Source: Candidatus Methanofastidiosia archaeon
Lineage (GTDB): Archaea; Methanobacteriota_B; Thermococci; Methanofastidiosales; Methanofastidiosaceae
NCBI GenBank assembly: GCA_012799835.1
Contig: JAAZKM010000052.1
Location: 1 to 49,951, forward strand
Direction of reading: 5' to 3'
Length of the DNA stretch: 49,951 bases
The position numbers were made by a program, and so were the translations under genes. Every line of letters starts with the position of its first letter. Positions within the stretch are counted from its first letter, which is position 1. The notes below the pieces were generated by a model. The model saw only the letters and a program-made list of their open reading frames with translations. It was not told where the DNA came from and searched no databases. Positions 1-9,039 of the stretch are shown piece by piece.

Positions 1-819
1 AATAAAGCCATAAGAGTTGGAAAACTTGTAAGAACTAGTACAGATATATCTAAAGGCGGAGTTTCAATTGGAAGTGCTGCAGTCAAGCTAGCAGAAAAAA
101 TATTCGGTTCTTTAGTAGATAAAAAAATATTGATTGTTGGAGCTGGGGAGATGAGCTGCCTTATTGCAAAATCATTATCCTCAAAGGGTGTTGAAGGTAT
201 TTATGTTTCAAATAGAAATTATGAGACCGCAAAAAATATAGCGAATACTATTGGAGGTCAGGCATTAAAATTTGATTATTTGATGGACCATATCAAAGTT
301 TCGGATTTAGTAATTACTGCAACTTCCGCCCCTCACACCATTATTCACACTAAAGATATTAAAGAAATAATCAAGGAACGAAAAAAGGACTTAGTTATTA
401 TTGATATCGCGATACCAAAAGATGTAGATCAATCAGTAGGGGATATTGATGGAGTATACCTTTACAACATCGATTCTCTTTCAGAAATAGCAAAAGAAAA
501 CATGGAACTAAGGAGAGAGGAATCGGAAAAGGCTTCAATAATAGTTGAAGAAGAGATAAAAAAACTTGAGAATAATCTTAGGGGAATGTATGTAGAGCCC
601 TATATTGCCGACGTGTGGTTAAAAGCAGAAAATATTCGAAAGACGGAGCTTGATAGAGCTTTAAAAATGCTTAATCTAGATAATGAAAAAGAAATAATGA
701 TTATAGATGATTTAACAAGAGCAATTGTTTCTAAAGTCCTTCATAAACCAGTCAAAGATTTAAGAGAAAAAGTTTACAATAACTTGGAGGCGGTAGAATA
801 TATCCAGAAGTCAGATTGA
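1..819 (+). CDS. hemA: Glutamyl-tRNA reductase, 3' part (5' end outside window)
   Basis: Reduces glutamyl-tRNA(Glu) to glutamate-1-semialdehyde with NADPH, the first committed step of the C5 route to tetrapyrroles. The frame is open from base 1, so the N-terminal catalytic domain lies off the window. Visible are the family segment [12 protein letters not shown], then [11 protein letters not shown], the NADPH-binding VGAGEMS at about 124-150, and the helical dimerisation domain in the last third. The TTG near 130 is internal, not a start. The TGA stop at 817-819 overlaps the TTG start of hemB by four bases (TTGA), so the two are probably translationally coupled. In this neighbourhood the pathway feeds the F430 operon starting at 4155. 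Confidence 0.95.
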   Translation, partial: NKAIRVGKLVRTSTDISKGGVSIGSAAVKLAEKIFGSLVDKKILIVGAGEMSCLIAKSLSSKGVEGIYVSNRNYETAKNIANTIGGQALKFDYLMDHIKVSDLVITATSAPHTIIHTKDIKEIIKERKKDLVIIDIAIPKDVDQSVGDIDGVYLYNIDSLSEIAKENMELRREESEKASIIVEEEIKKLENNLRGMYVEPYIADVWLKAENIRKTELDRALKMLNLDNEKEIMIIDDLTRAIVSKVLHKPVKDLREKVYNNLEAVEYIQKSD

Positions 820-1754
820 GAAGATTAAGAAAAAATGAGAAACTTAGGGAATTGCTTAGAGAACATAATGTAACTTCAAAAGATTTGATATATCCTATTT
901 TTGTTCATGAAAAAAATAAAGTAGAAGAAATACAATCTATGCCTGGTCAATTTAGGTATCCTATTCCTGAACTAGTGGAGATAGCTAAAAAAGCAGAAGA
1001 TCTTGGAATACCTGGCATCTTACTATTTGGCATGCCAGAAAAAAAAGATGAAGTAGGTAGCGAAGCATATAACGAAAATGGAGTTGTACAAAAAGCAATA
1101 AGAACTATAAAAGAGAATACTAATCTTTTAGTAATTACGGATATCTGTCTTTGTCAGTATACTTCACACGGGCATTGTGGAGTAATTTGCGATGGTATTG
1201 TCAAAAATGAGGATACATTGAAATTATTGTCGAAAATTGCACTTTCTCACGCAAAAGCAGGTGCGGATGTAGTTGCTCCTTCAGATATGATGGATGGCAG
1301 GGTAAGTGCTATCAGGAGTGAATTAGATAAGAACTCTTTTGAAGATATCCTAATTATGTCTTATGCTGCAAAGTTCTTATCTTCCTTTTATGGACCGTTT
1401 AGAGAAGCTGCACATTCTGCCCCCACATTTGGAGATAGAAGGACTTATCAAATGAATCCTGCAAATGCACTAGAAGCTTTGAGAGAAGTTCAGCTTGATA
1501 TACAAGAAGGCGCAGATATAGTTATGGTGAAACCTGCTCTAGCTTATCTTGATGTTATATTTAGGGTAAAAGAAAAATTTGAAATGCCTACTGCAGCGTA
1601 TAACGTTAGTGGAGAATATTCAATGGTGAAAGCTGCATCCAAAATGGGTTGGATAGACGAAAAAAAAGTAATTGATGAATTACTTTTAGCTATAAAACGT
1701 GCGGGAGCAGATTTTATTATATCCTATTTTGCATTGGACTACGCATCATTATGA
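816..1754 (+). CDS. hemB: Delta-aminolevulinic acid dehydratase (porphobilinogen synthase)
   Basis: Condenses two 5-aminolevulinate molecules into porphobilinogen in the cytoplasm. The 312 residues match the usual family length. A cysteine-rich metal site is visible at about residues 111-121 ([11 protein letters not shown]), which indicates the zinc-dependent type. The two Schiff-base lysines lie in SYAAKFLSS (about 186) and [10 protein letters not shown] (about 239), with the conserved [10 protein letters not shown] segment between the zinc site and the first lysine. The TTG start is chosen because the family begins RRLRxNxxLRxLxRE and this codon overlaps the hemA stop. The TGA stop overlaps the ATG of the next gene (ATGA), so all three genes look like one operon. 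Confidence 0.97.
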   Translation: MRRLRKNEKLRELLREHNVTSKDLIYPIFVHEKNKVEEIQSMPGQFRYPIPELVEIAKKAEDLGIPGILLFGMPEKKDEVGSEAYNENGVVQKAIRTIKENTNLLVITDICLCQYTSHGHCGVICDGIVKNEDTLKLLSKIALSHAKAGADVVAPSDMMDGRVSAIRSELDKNSFEDILIMSYAAKFLSSFYGPFREAAHSAPTFGDRRTYQMNPANALEALREVQLDIQEGADIVMVKPALAYLDVIFRVKEKFEMPTAAYNVSGEYSMVKAASKMGWIDEKKVIDELLLAIKRAGADFIISYFALDYASL

Positions 1755-2407
1755 ATAGCTTTGAAATTTATACTATTTTGAAAGATCATTTTGGGGGAGT
1801 TGGCAGTTGGTGGCCTAAGGATAGTCCCTTTGAAGTGGTGATTGGAGCAATATTAACTCAGCAATCAACATGGACCAATGTGGAAAAAGCAATAAAAAAT
1901 CTCAAAGAAGAAAAAATTTTAACCCCAAGAGATATATCATACGTGCCTCTAAATAAATTAAAGTATTTGATCAAACCAAGTGGATTCTTTAATCAAAAAG
2001 CAGAAAGATTAAAAGGAATATCCGAATATTTATTAAGAAATTATAATGGCGATATAAGTTTACTATTATCTAAAGATAAAGTGGAACTTAGAGAAGAGCT
2101 TTTAAAATTAAAAGGTGTAGGAAAAGAAACTGCAGATAGCATTATTCTTTATGCTGCAGAGAAAAATGAATTTGTCGTTGATGCTTATACCAAAAGATTA
2201 TACTCTAGATTAGGAAACGTTGAAGAGAAAATTGAATATGATGATTTGAAAAAGTATATTACAACAGAAATTCCTGAAGAATTAACAATATATCAAGAAT
2301 TTCATGGGCTTATAGTTTTATTAGGAAAAAATCTATGTAAAAAAAAGAATCCAAAGTGTATAAATTGTCCGTTGGCCTCAAAATGCAGTTTCAACTTAAA
2401 ATTATGA
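1751..2407 (+). CDS. HhH-GPD DNA glycosylase, MagIII/endonuclease III-like
   Basis: Probable base-excision-repair glycosylase of the endonuclease III superfamily. The helix-hairpin-helix [10 protein letters not shown] lies at about residues 120-129, the catalytic aspartate at about 144 in FVVDAYT, and a C-terminal iron-sulfur cluster motif C196-x6-C203-x2-C206-x5-C212 closes the protein. Endonuclease III has a catalytic lysine in its hairpin (GVGRKTAN); here that place holds Glu126, so a lyase activity is unlikely. The segment [11 protein letters not shown] and the form of the hairpin resemble 3-methyladenine glycosylase III (MagIII), which suggests removal of alkylated bases. The ATG overlaps the hemB stop. 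Its place in a haem operon looks like co-transcription rather than shared function. It converges on the TPR gene with a four-base gap. Confidence 0.85.
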   Translation: MNSFEIYTILKDHFGGVGSWWPKDSPFEVVIGAILTQQSTWTNVEKAIKNLKEEKILTPRDISYVPLNKLKYLIKPSGFFNQKAERLKGISEYLLRNYNGDISLLLSKDKVELREELLKLKGVGKETADSIILYAAEKNEFVVDAYTKRLYSRLGNVEEKIEYDDLKKYITTEIPEELTIYQEFHGLIVLLGKNLCKKKNPKCINCPLASKCSFNLKL

Positions 2408-2411
2408 TTAG

Positions 2412-3572
2412 CTATTTTTTAAAAAATTTTTTATATATACTTTTTGCACTTTCAGAAAATCTTTTTGCTTCATCTACCCTTCCAATTGAATCGTACATCT
2501 CAGCTAAATTTAATAATGCTAATGCAACATCTGGACTTGAAGTGCCAAATGTTTTTTCCAATACTAAAAGTCCCTTTATAAAATAAAGTTCCGCTTCTTT
2601 GTATCTTTCCCTTGCCCTATATAAACCAGCAACATTATTCAAATAGGTTACTAAGGACGGATGCATTTTTCCTAAAGTATTTTCAGATATTTCAATAGCC
2701 GCTTTGAAGTACTGTTCTGCATCTTCATATTGCCCCATTCCTTCTTTAACCAATGCAATATTATTATATGTCATTGCATTATAGTGATGATTTTGACCAT
2801 ATACCTTCTCATCGATTTTAAGTACTTCTCTATAAAGTTTTTCAGCTTCAACATAACTTCCTTTAAGATAATAAATTCCCGCTATATTGTTTATTGCTGT
2901 GGCAATGTCTGGATGATCTGGGCCATAAGTTGTTTTCCATATTTCAAAAGATTTTTTATACAACTTTAATGCTTCATCATATTGGCCTTTAATTTTAATT
3001 ACTTCTGCAAGATTGTTAAAAGTTGATCCAATGTCTGATCTTTTATTATTTTTTGTTTTTTCAAATATCTTAATAGCTTTCTTATAAAGAGATTCTGATT
3101 CTTCGTACTTCTTCTCTAAGCGATAAAGATCAGCTAAATTATTATAACTTCTAGCAATTTCAACATGATTTTCTCCAAAGAATTTTCGCTTAATCTCTAA
3201 AGACTTTTCGTACAATGATTCAGCTTCCTTATATTTGCCCCTAGATACGTAAATACCTGCAAGATTATTCAAAGAGGTAGCAATGTTTGAATTATCTGAG
3301 TCAAATTGATTTTTCCATATTTTTAATGATTCAATTAACAGGCATTCTGCCTCTTCAAATTTTCCTTGAGCGTCATATATCAATGAAAGATTGTTCATTG
3401 AAATAGCAATTTTATTGCTATCCTCACCATATACTTTTTTTGCAATGTTAATTGAAAGTTTTGCAAGCTCCAATGCCTCATTGTACTTACCTTCATTATA
3501 ACATATGATTGCTTTATGTGTGGCGTTATCCCAGAGTGCATCAAAAGAACCATATTGATTTTTGGAAATCAC
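2412..3572 (-). CDS. Tetratricopeptide repeat protein (about nine TPRs)
   Basis: A cytoplasmic scaffold-type protein made almost wholly of tetratricopeptide repeats of the 42-residue, kinesin-light-chain-like class. I count about nine repeats, each with a NNLAxxYxxxGKYxEAExLY pattern followed by xxKxxG. No signal peptide, membrane segment or catalytic domain is visible. The GTG start at 3572 is preceded by a good ribosome site (GAGGT, 6-7 nt before). It ends with TAG, one of only two TAG stops among the genes here. The gene follows the receiver-domain gene (3600-3950) by 27 bases on the same strand, so the two probably form an operon and may act together, for example with the TPR protein as the receiver's binding partner. 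That partnership is inference. Confidence 0.88.
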   Translation of the reverse strand: MISKNQYGSFDALWDNATHKAIICYNEGKYNEALELAKLSINIAKKVYGEDSNKIAISMNNLSLIYDAQGKFEEAECLLIESLKIWKNQFDSDNSNIATSLNNLAGIYVSRGKYKEAESLYEKSLEIKRKFFGENHVEIARSYNNLADLYRLEKKYEESESLYKKAIKIFEKTKNNKRSDIGSTFNNLAEVIKIKGQYDEALKLYKKSFEIWKTTYGPDHPDIATAINNIAGIYYLKGSYVEAEKLYREVLKIDEKVYGQNHHYNAMTYNNIALVKEGMGQYEDAEQYFKAAIEISENTLGKMHPSLVTYLNNVAGLYRARERYKEAELYFIKGLLVLEKTFGTSSPDVALALLNLAEMYDSIGRVDEAKRFSESAKSIYKKFFKK

Positions 3573-3599
3573 TTAATTACCTCAATTATACAAATAAAT

Positions 3600-3950
3600 T
3601 CAACATGATTTATATTTTTCTATTGTATCTTTTAATTCATCAAATCTAATGGGTTTTCTTAAAACCTCTTTTGCTCCGGCTTCTAAAGCCTTAGAACCAA
3701 TAGTGGAGCCATATGCTGTTATAGCAATAATCTTTGCTTTAGGGTCAAATTGTAAAATCTCTTTAATTGCATCAATACCACTTTTATTTGGGAGCTTTAG
3801 ATCCATAAGAACTACATCTGGATTATATTCCTTATAAAATGAAACTGCCGTTTCTCCATCTGAAGCTGTGAGCAGTGTGTCCTCTTGCAAAAACTCTTGA
3901 TAGAAATCGGATAAATCCTTATAATCCTCAACTATTAAGATTTTAGGCAT
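3600..3950 (-). CDS. Stand-alone response regulator receiver domain (CheY-like)
   Basis: A single receiver domain of 116 residues with no output domain. The acidic pair is at 8-9 (VED), the phosphoacceptor is Asp50 in VVLMDLKLP, Thr78 lies in AITAYG, and the conserved lysine is about 99 in LRKPI, so it should be phosphorylatable. No histidine kinase is encoded in the window. The - strand start is ATG at 3950 with a weak GTGAT ribosome site, and a TATA-like TTTTTATATAG lies about 50 bases upstream. The TPR gene follows closely. The gene is divergent from the F430 operon, and the intergenic region of about 200 bases is shared. Confidence 0.92.
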   Translation of the reverse strand: MPKILIVEDYKDLSDFYQEFLQEDTLLTASDGETAVSFYKEYNPDVVLMDLKLPNKSGIDAIKEILQFDPKAKIIAITAYGSTIGSKALEAGAKEVLRKPIRFDELKDTIEKYKSC

Positions 3951-4077
3951 AAAATCACGTTATTATCAAAATTCCAATTATGTTTTTGTTTTCTATATAA
4001 AAATCTTATTGCAAAAAACGATAGTTTTTTAATTGATCTTTAACTACTCGAATTGAAAATTATCATTCAACAAAACC

Positions 4078-4085
4078 TTTAAAAG
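4078..4085 (+). promoter_or_regulatory. TATA element of the cfb operon promoter
   Basis: TTTAAAAG, preceded by the A/C-rich AAAACC that could act as a BRE, lies 77 bases before the cfbA start. An archaeal TATA box here would place transcription initiation near 4103-4110, on the first of two direct repeats. Assigned by pattern only. Confidence 0.5.
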
Positions 4086-4098
4086 CTACTAAAACTAG

Positions 4099-4131
4099 AT
4101 TAAGTAACACATATAATCAATTAAGTAACAC
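4099..4131 (+). promoter_or_regulatory. Direct-repeat operator candidate upstream of cfbA
   Basis: The 12-mer ATTAAGTAACAC occurs exactly twice, at 4099-4110 and 4120-4131. The spacing is 21 bases, two helical turns, so both copies face the same side of the DNA. They lie at and just after the expected transcription start and before the ribosome site (TGAGGTGTAA) of cfbA. This is the usual geometry for repression by a dimeric regulator. The regulator is unknown; nickel or tetrapyrrole status would be a natural signal for F430 genes, but that is inference. Confidence 0.5.
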
Positions 4132-4154
4132 GACATATATTTGAGGTGTAATAA

Positions 4155-4538
4155 ATGAAAGGTGCAATATTAGTTGGACATGGAAGTAGGCTAAGTTATA
4201 ACAAGGAGCTTCTAATAAAACTTTCAGAAATTTTTAAAGAATATTTCGATGGAAAAATAATTGAAATTGGATTCATGGAAATGAATACCCCTAAAATAAT
4301 GGATGCTGTAAGGAGTGCAGTTAAGAGGGGTGCTGATGAACTTTACATAGTTCCAGTATTCCTTGCTAAGGGCGTCCATACAACAGAAGATATCCCCAAT
4401 GAAGTTGGTGGATTCCAAAACGGCAAAAGTACTATTGATGTAGATGGAAAGAAAGTTAAATTAGTATACTGTGAACCGATTGGTCCTGATAGGAGAATAG
4501 CTGAAATACTTTGGGACAGAGTGCAGGAAAAATACTAA
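4155..4538 (+). CDS. cfbA: Sirohydrochlorin nickelochelatase CfbA
   Basis: Inserts Ni(II) into sirohydrochlorin, the first dedicated step of coenzyme F430 synthesis. The 127 residues match the short homodimeric CbiX-type chelatases of archaea. The metal-handling histidines are His9 (VGHGSR) and His75 (AKGVHTTEDIP). The ATG follows a strong ribosome site, GAGGTG, at about 4142-4147. Alone it could be a cobalt chelatase, but the four following cfb genes make the nickel role very likely. Its stop TAA shares a base with the ATG of cfbE (TAATG), which marks the start of a tightly coupled operon. Confidence 0.96.
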   Translation: MKGAILVGHGSRLSYNKELLIKLSEIFKEYFDGKIIEIGFMEMNTPKIMDAVRSAVKRGADELYIVPVFLAKGVHTTEDIPNEVGGFQNGKSTIDVDGKKVKLVYCEPIGPDRRIAEILWDRVQEKY

Positions 4539-5812
4539 TGAACAAATACATTGTGCTTGATATAAATCATGGGGGAAACTATCTAGCTACAATTTTAAAG
4601 AATTCTGGTCACGAAGTACTTGTCTATGACATATATAAGAAAGGGGGAGAAATTAGACGGGAACTGGAAAATAACAATATTAAAGTATTTGATTCTTTAG
4701 ATGGGGTAGACTATACAGAATACATAGTAACATACCCCATACACTGCCCAGATTTTTTTCTTTCTTCTTTTTCTAAAAATGAGAAACTAACTCACCATGA
4801 ATTAATTAAATATCACTTTAAAAATAGAAAAAATGTTATTGAAATAACGGGATCAAAAGGGAAAACTACCACTGCGCATTTATTGGCATTTCTTCTATCA
4901 TTTGAAGAGGACATATTGTTAAACTCCTCAGCAGGATTTGAAAAGTTTCAAAAAGGTATCCCAGATAAAATTTTCTCAAATAATTCCATATCTGCCGGGT
5001 ACACAGCGAAACTATTATCTGAATATTATAATGAGCACTTGATTCTAGAGGAAAGTTTAGGTGTGTGTGGTATATCCGATATATCTATTTTAACAAGTAC
5101 ATGCCCTATTTACCCAATTAAAGGAGGGAAATCCACATCTCTTGAAGCTAAAAAGCAGCTTTTTGAATTATCAGATAGGGCAATAATAATTGATTCAAAA
5201 GATAAAATTGCAAACGAACTCGCAAACAATTATAACAAAGAAACATTCCGAATTTGGGAGGATATTAAAATCGATTTGCCAGACCATTTAGAAATCGGAA
5301 ATGATATTAATTCTACTATTTATTCTGAAAACTTAGAGATTAAATCAAAACTACATGGAAGCTATATAGCAGTAGGTTATTTGAATCCCATTTTATTTAG
5401 TATTATGGCATTAAAAATACTCAATAAAATTTCGCTAATTAAATCTAATTATCTTAATGATTTTAAAGGGGTCCACAATAGATTATCTGTTATAAAAGAA
5501 ACTAATCACACAAAAATTATTGATAAATCTGGAGGTTTTTCTGAAGATAGTTTGCGATACACTTTATCTCTTTTAAAGAAGAATTATGATATGTTCTATA
5601 AGAACATTAATTTAATTATTGATCTAACTAATACATCTCATTGCCAAAGAATAGATATATATTCTTTAGACAAGGTAGTCGGAGAATTTAGTAACGTTAT
5701 TGATAATGCATTTTTAATAGGTGATTATGATTTTGAAACCTTTAAATACCTAAGAAACAGTGCTGAACTTAATATACATAATGGGGATCTTTTAATAGAG
5801 TGTGGTAAGTGA
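4538..5812 (+). CDS. cfbE: Coenzyme F430 synthetase CfbE (Mur-ligase-like)
   Basis: Mur ligase family enzyme that carries out the last F430 step, ATP-dependent ring closure of 15,17(3)-seco-F430-17(3)-acid to F430. The nucleotide-binding loop is GSKGKTTT at about residues 105-112, followed by the central Mur ligase domain (about 100-300) and a C-terminal domain with HNRLSVI. The frame is open further upstream to 4511, but ATG 4538 is chosen because it overlaps the cfbA stop and follows GCAGGAAA. The resulting 424 residues fit the family. Here cfbE comes second although its reaction is last, so gene order does not follow pathway order. Confidence 0.93.
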   Translation: MNKYIVLDINHGGNYLATILKNSGHEVLVYDIYKKGGEIRRELENNNIKVFDSLDGVDYTEYIVTYPIHCPDFFLSSFSKNEKLTHHELIKYHFKNRKNVIEITGSKGKTTTAHLLAFLLSFEEDILLNSSAGFEKFQKGIPDKIFSNNSISAGYTAKLLSEYYNEHLILEESLGVCGISDISILTSTCPIYPIKGGKSTSLEAKKQLFELSDRAIIIDSKDKIANELANNYNKETFRIWEDIKIDLPDHLEIGNDINSTIYSENLEIKSKLHGSYIAVGYLNPILFSIMALKILNKISLIKSNYLNDFKGVHNRLSVIKETNHTKIIDKSGGFSEDSLRYTLSLLKKNYDMFYKNINLIIDLTNTSHCQRIDIYSLDKVVGEFSNVIDNAFLIGDYDFETFKYLRNSAELNIHNGDLLIECGK

Positions 5813-5816
5813 TAGT

Positions 5817-6890
5817 ATGAATATTTTAACTCCTAGGCCTAATCCGATTGTTGCAGCTTTGTATACTTTAAGGGATCTTGATGTTGATGTCGCAGTATTG
5901 CATGGCCCCTCAGGCTGTGGATTTCGAGCTGCAAGACTACTTGAAGAAGATGGAATGAAAGTGGTTACAACCTCAATGTCTGAAGAAGATTTAATTTTTG
6001 GTGCAAGTGATAAACTAATTGAAGTGTTAAAAGAAGTTGATGATCTCTTTTCACCTAATCTGATAGGTGTAGTTGGATCATGTGTTAGCATGATAATTGG
6101 TGAAAATGTTAAAAAAGCTATAATCGATTCAGGATTAAGTGATAAAGCTTTTTTTATAGAAATTCATGGCTGTATGGGGGCAAATACGAGAGGTGCAATA
6201 GAGACCTTAAAAGCTGCAAGAGATTTTGGCCTAATAGATGAAAGGGAGTTCAAAAGACAGGAAAAGATGCTCCTTCTTGCTACAGAAGTTGAGTTAAATA
6301 GGGGTATGGCAAAATTAAAATATACAAGACCTTCGAGAGGGGCAGATCTCAAAACTGTTGCAGAATATATCATTAATCAACTTAAAGAAAATAAAAAAAT
6401 TGCCGTCATTTTAAACGCAAAAAAAGAAACTGCATATCTTTTTGCGGACATACCTCTAGCAATAAATCTCGCTTCTAAAAAATATGGGGGTTCAGTTATT
6501 AACATAGCTAATCTTTCTACAGACATTGGATTGTCACGAATCAGGAGATATGCAAAAGACATTATCAATGATTTTGAATCTAATGGAATTTCAATCGATT
6601 ATATTTCAGGCGGAGTTGACGAATATCCAATATCAGGAAAAAAAGCAATAGAATATCTAGAAAATAAAGAATTCGATCTCCTTGTTGCAGTAGGGATACC
6701 CCAAGCATTGCCAACTATAAAAAAAGACTCCATTGCAGTAACAAATGGTCCAAGGGAAGTCCATCCTTTAGAAGATGCTGGATATAAATATGTGACAGTT
6801 GAAATAGCTTCGCACTCGACAGTAATGGGCACAAGAGAAATTGTTCTCAGCGAACTTGGCGAAGTAATAAGAAATATTGCGGGGACTTGA
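5817..6890 (+). CDS. cfbD: Ni-sirohydrochlorin a,c-diamide reductive cyclase subunit CfbD
   Basis: NifD-like catalytic component of the nitrogenase-type reductase that, with CfbC, reduces Ni-sirohydrochlorin a,c-diamide by six electrons and forms the gamma-lactam ring. Cysteines likely to bind the iron-sulfur cluster are at about 34 (GPSGCGF), 89 (GSCVS) and 119 (HGCMGAN). The N-terminus MNILTPRPNPIVAALYTLRD is characteristic, so ATG 5817 is preferred over the GTG at 5802 inside the end of cfbE. The stop TGA at 6888-6890 overlaps the ATG of cfbC (TGATG), as expected for partners made in step. The product is 357 residues. Confidence 0.96.
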   Translation: MNILTPRPNPIVAALYTLRDLDVDVAVLHGPSGCGFRAARLLEEDGMKVVTTSMSEEDLIFGASDKLIEVLKEVDDLFSPNLIGVVGSCVSMIIGENVKKAIIDSGLSDKAFFIEIHGCMGANTRGAIETLKAARDFGLIDEREFKRQEKMLLLATEVELNRGMAKLKYTRPSRGADLKTVAEYIINQLKENKKIAVILNAKKETAYLFADIPLAINLASKKYGGSVINIANLSTDIGLSRIRRYAKDIINDFESNGISIDYISGGVDEYPISGKKAIEYLENKEFDLLVAVGIPQALPTIKKDSIAVTNGPREVHPLEDAGYKYVTVEIASHSTVMGTREIVLSELGEVIRNIAGT

Positions 6891-7681
6891 TGAAACAAAT
6901 TGCCATATATGGAAAAGGTGGGATAGGGAAGTCATCGATATCTTCAAATCTTTCTGTTAATTTGGCTTCAAATGGACTTGAAGTTTTACTTGTTGGATGT
7001 GATCCAAAGAGTGATAGTGCAATTAATCTATTTGGGGGGAGAAGGATAGATACTGTACTAGATCTCTATAAAAAAGGTGTTACAGATCCAGACAAACTTG
7101 TTTTTGAAGGATTTAACGGAGTAAAGGCAGTAGAAGTTGGAGGCCCTGCGGCGGGAGTTGGATGTGCAGGCAGAGGTATATTAGTTGCTTTAAAAACACT
7201 CAACAAAGACTATTATCTTGAGAAAGGATTTGATGTTGTTATTTACGATGTTCCAGGGGATGTTGTTTGTGGAGGATTTGCAGGCCCGGCTAGGGAAGGA
7301 TATGCGGATGAAATATATATAGTTACAAGTGGGGAATATCTTTCAATTTATGCAGCAAACAATATTGTTAAAGGATTATTTAACTTAAATGTAAAGTTAG
7401 GTGGAATAATAGGAAATATGAGAGGTATAACAAACGAAGTGGAGAAGATTGAACTCTATGCTAAAGAGATTGATTCAAGTTTGATAGGTGCAATCGAGAG
7501 AAATCATAAAATACATGAAAGTGAAATTGAAGGCAAAACGGTTCTTGAAAAATATCCAAATGACCCACTTAATCTGAAATTTAAGGACATTGGATCAAAA
7601 ATACTGCAAAATAAAAAGGCTAAAGTTCCGACCCCAACAGTAGATGAGAAAATAAGGTCTATACTTGGAGGGGTTTATTGA
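6890..7681 (+). CDS. cfbC: Ni-sirohydrochlorin a,c-diamide reductive cyclase reductase CfbC
   Basis: NifH-like ATP-dependent electron donor to CfbD, a homodimer with a [4Fe-4S] cluster between subunits. The Walker A loop GKGGIGKS is at residues 8-15. The two cluster cysteines are at about 92 (GVGCAGRG) and 127 (DVVCGGFAGP), spaced as in NifH and BchL. ATG 6890 is used, not the TTG just before it, because it gives the canonical MKQIAIYGKGGIGK start and overlaps the cfbD stop. In isolation it might be called nitrogenase iron protein, but no nifD/nifK are present and the cfb context settles it. The TGA stop overlaps the TTG of cfbB. Confidence 0.96.
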   Translation: MKQIAIYGKGGIGKSSISSNLSVNLASNGLEVLLVGCDPKSDSAINLFGGRRIDTVLDLYKKGVTDPDKLVFEGFNGVKAVEVGGPAAGVGCAGRGILVALKTLNKDYYLEKGFDVVIYDVPGDVVCGGFAGPAREGYADEIYIVTSGEYLSIYAANNIVKGLFNLNVKLGGIIGNMRGITNEVEKIELYAKEIDSSLIGAIERNHKIHESEIEGKTVLEKYPNDPLNLKFKDIGSKILQNKKAKVPTPTVDEKIRSILGGVY

Positions 7682-9036
7682 ATATCCCTAGGGTCGTAAT
7701 TGCTGGAACTGCCTCTGGAGTGGGTAAAACTTCAATTTCTTGCGGGATAATGAAGGCCCTATCTAAAAAGAATAATGTTGCCCCATTTAAAGTCGGCCCT
7801 GACTTTATTGATCCCATTTATCATAGATTTGCAACGAATAACTTCTCAAGAAATTTGGATACTTTTTTTATGGAGAAAGATGCATTAATTGAAAATTTTT
7901 CCAGAGGGGCATCAAAAAAAGATATTGCAATTATAGAAGGGGTCAGGGGCCTCTATGAAGGAATCGACCCTATAGGGGAAATAGGGTCAACTTCACATGT
8001 TTCTAAATTGTTGGATTCCCCAGTTATCCTAGTCATGAATGCCCGTTCATTGACGAAAAGTGCTGCAGCCTATATTAAGGGATTTCAAACTCTAGACCCT
8101 GATGTTAAAATAAGGGGCGTCATTCTAAATCAGGTTAGAGACGATACCCACCTTAAAAAACTACAAAAGGCAATTAAAGCTTTTACCGATATTGAAATTA
8201 TTGGAAGCATTGAAAGAGGCGCAATATCTTTAACCTCAAGAAATCTCGGACTTGCACCTTTAATTGGAAAAGAAGACAGAGAAGAAATAATGAAAGATCT
8301 TGGAGAGCAGATTAATGCTTCCCTTGATATTGATAAAATAAAAGAGATTGCCAAGGAAGCAACAGACTTGGAAAAAAGGGAAGGATTCTTATTTCAAGTT
8401 AATCATGAGCTAAAAAATAATGGCATCACTGTAGGTATCCCTTTTGATAAGGCATTTAGCTTTTACTATAGAGAAAATATCGAGGCTTTGGAAGAAAACG
8501 GTGCAAAAATTATATACTTTAAACCTACTGAAGGTGATGATTTGCCCGAGGCAGACTGTTATTATATTGGCGGGGGTTACCCTGAAATTTACGCAGAAAT
8601 AGTTTCAAATAATATTGATTTTTTAAATAATTTAAAATCTGCTTCTAGAGAGTATAAACCAATATATGGAGAATGTGGCGGTCTAATGGTATTATCTAGG
8701 TATATAGAAGTTGAAAATACGAAATATCCTATGACAGGCATATTTGATGAGGGCACTGCAATGAAAAAAAGTAAGCAAGGTTTAAGCTATGTTATTGCTC
8801 AACCCACAGAGAAACATTTTTTTCTAAAGGATATAGTTAAGGGCCATGAGTTTCATTATTCTAAAATTGAGCCTTCACCTCAAAAAAAAGATTTTGCCTA
8901 CAAGATTCTTAGGGGAAAAGGCATTAGTAACGGGATGGACGGTTTAATAAAAAATAAAACTATTGGGTCTTATCTGCACATACACATTGGTGGGGCACCT
9001 TCTTGGGCATCTTCATTCTTAGAAAATGTATACTAA
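7678..9036 (+). CDS. cfbB: Ni-sirohydrochlorin a,c-diamide synthase CfbB (CobB/CbiA family)
   Basis: Glutamine- and ATP-dependent amidation of the a and c acetate side chains of Ni-sirohydrochlorin. The N-terminal P-loop is GTASGVGKTS (residues 10-19). The C-terminal class-I glutamine amidotransferase domain has its nucleophilic cysteine at about 333 in YGECGGLMVLS and a C-terminal histidine in LHIHIGG. The TTG start overlaps the cfbC stop and has an unusually strong ribosome site, GGAGGGG, at 7667-7673, four bases before it. Cobyrinate a,c-diamide synthase is the sister function; context favours the F430 role. It ends with TAA four bases from the convergent srp54 stop. Confidence 0.94.
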   Translation: MNIPRVVIAGTASGVGKTSISCGIMKALSKKNNVAPFKVGPDFIDPIYHRFATNNFSRNLDTFFMEKDALIENFSRGASKKDIAIIEGVRGLYEGIDPIGEIGSTSHVSKLLDSPVILVMNARSLTKSAAAYIKGFQTLDPDVKIRGVILNQVRDDTHLKKLQKAIKAFTDIEIIGSIERGAISLTSRNLGLAPLIGKEDREEIMKDLGEQINASLDIDKIKEIAKEATDLEKREGFLFQVNHELKNNGITVGIPFDKAFSFYYRENIEALEENGAKIIYFKPTEGDDLPEADCYYIGGGYPEIYAEIVSNNIDFLNNLKSASREYKPIYGECGGLMVLSRYIEVENTKYPMTGIFDEGTAMKKSKQGLSYVIAQPTEKHFFLKDIVKGHEFHYSKIEPSPQKKDFAYKILRGKGISNGMDGLIKNKTIGSYLHIHIGGAPSWASSFLENVY

Positions 9037-9039
9037 TAC

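Noticed and set aside
5792-6898. Opposite-strand ORFs within cfbD
   Set aside because: They are shadows of the cfbD frame with no start signals and no recognisable protein features.
6890-7681. Nitrogenase iron protein NifH
   Set aside because: The gene lies between cfbD and cfbB with overlapping codons and no nif structural genes.
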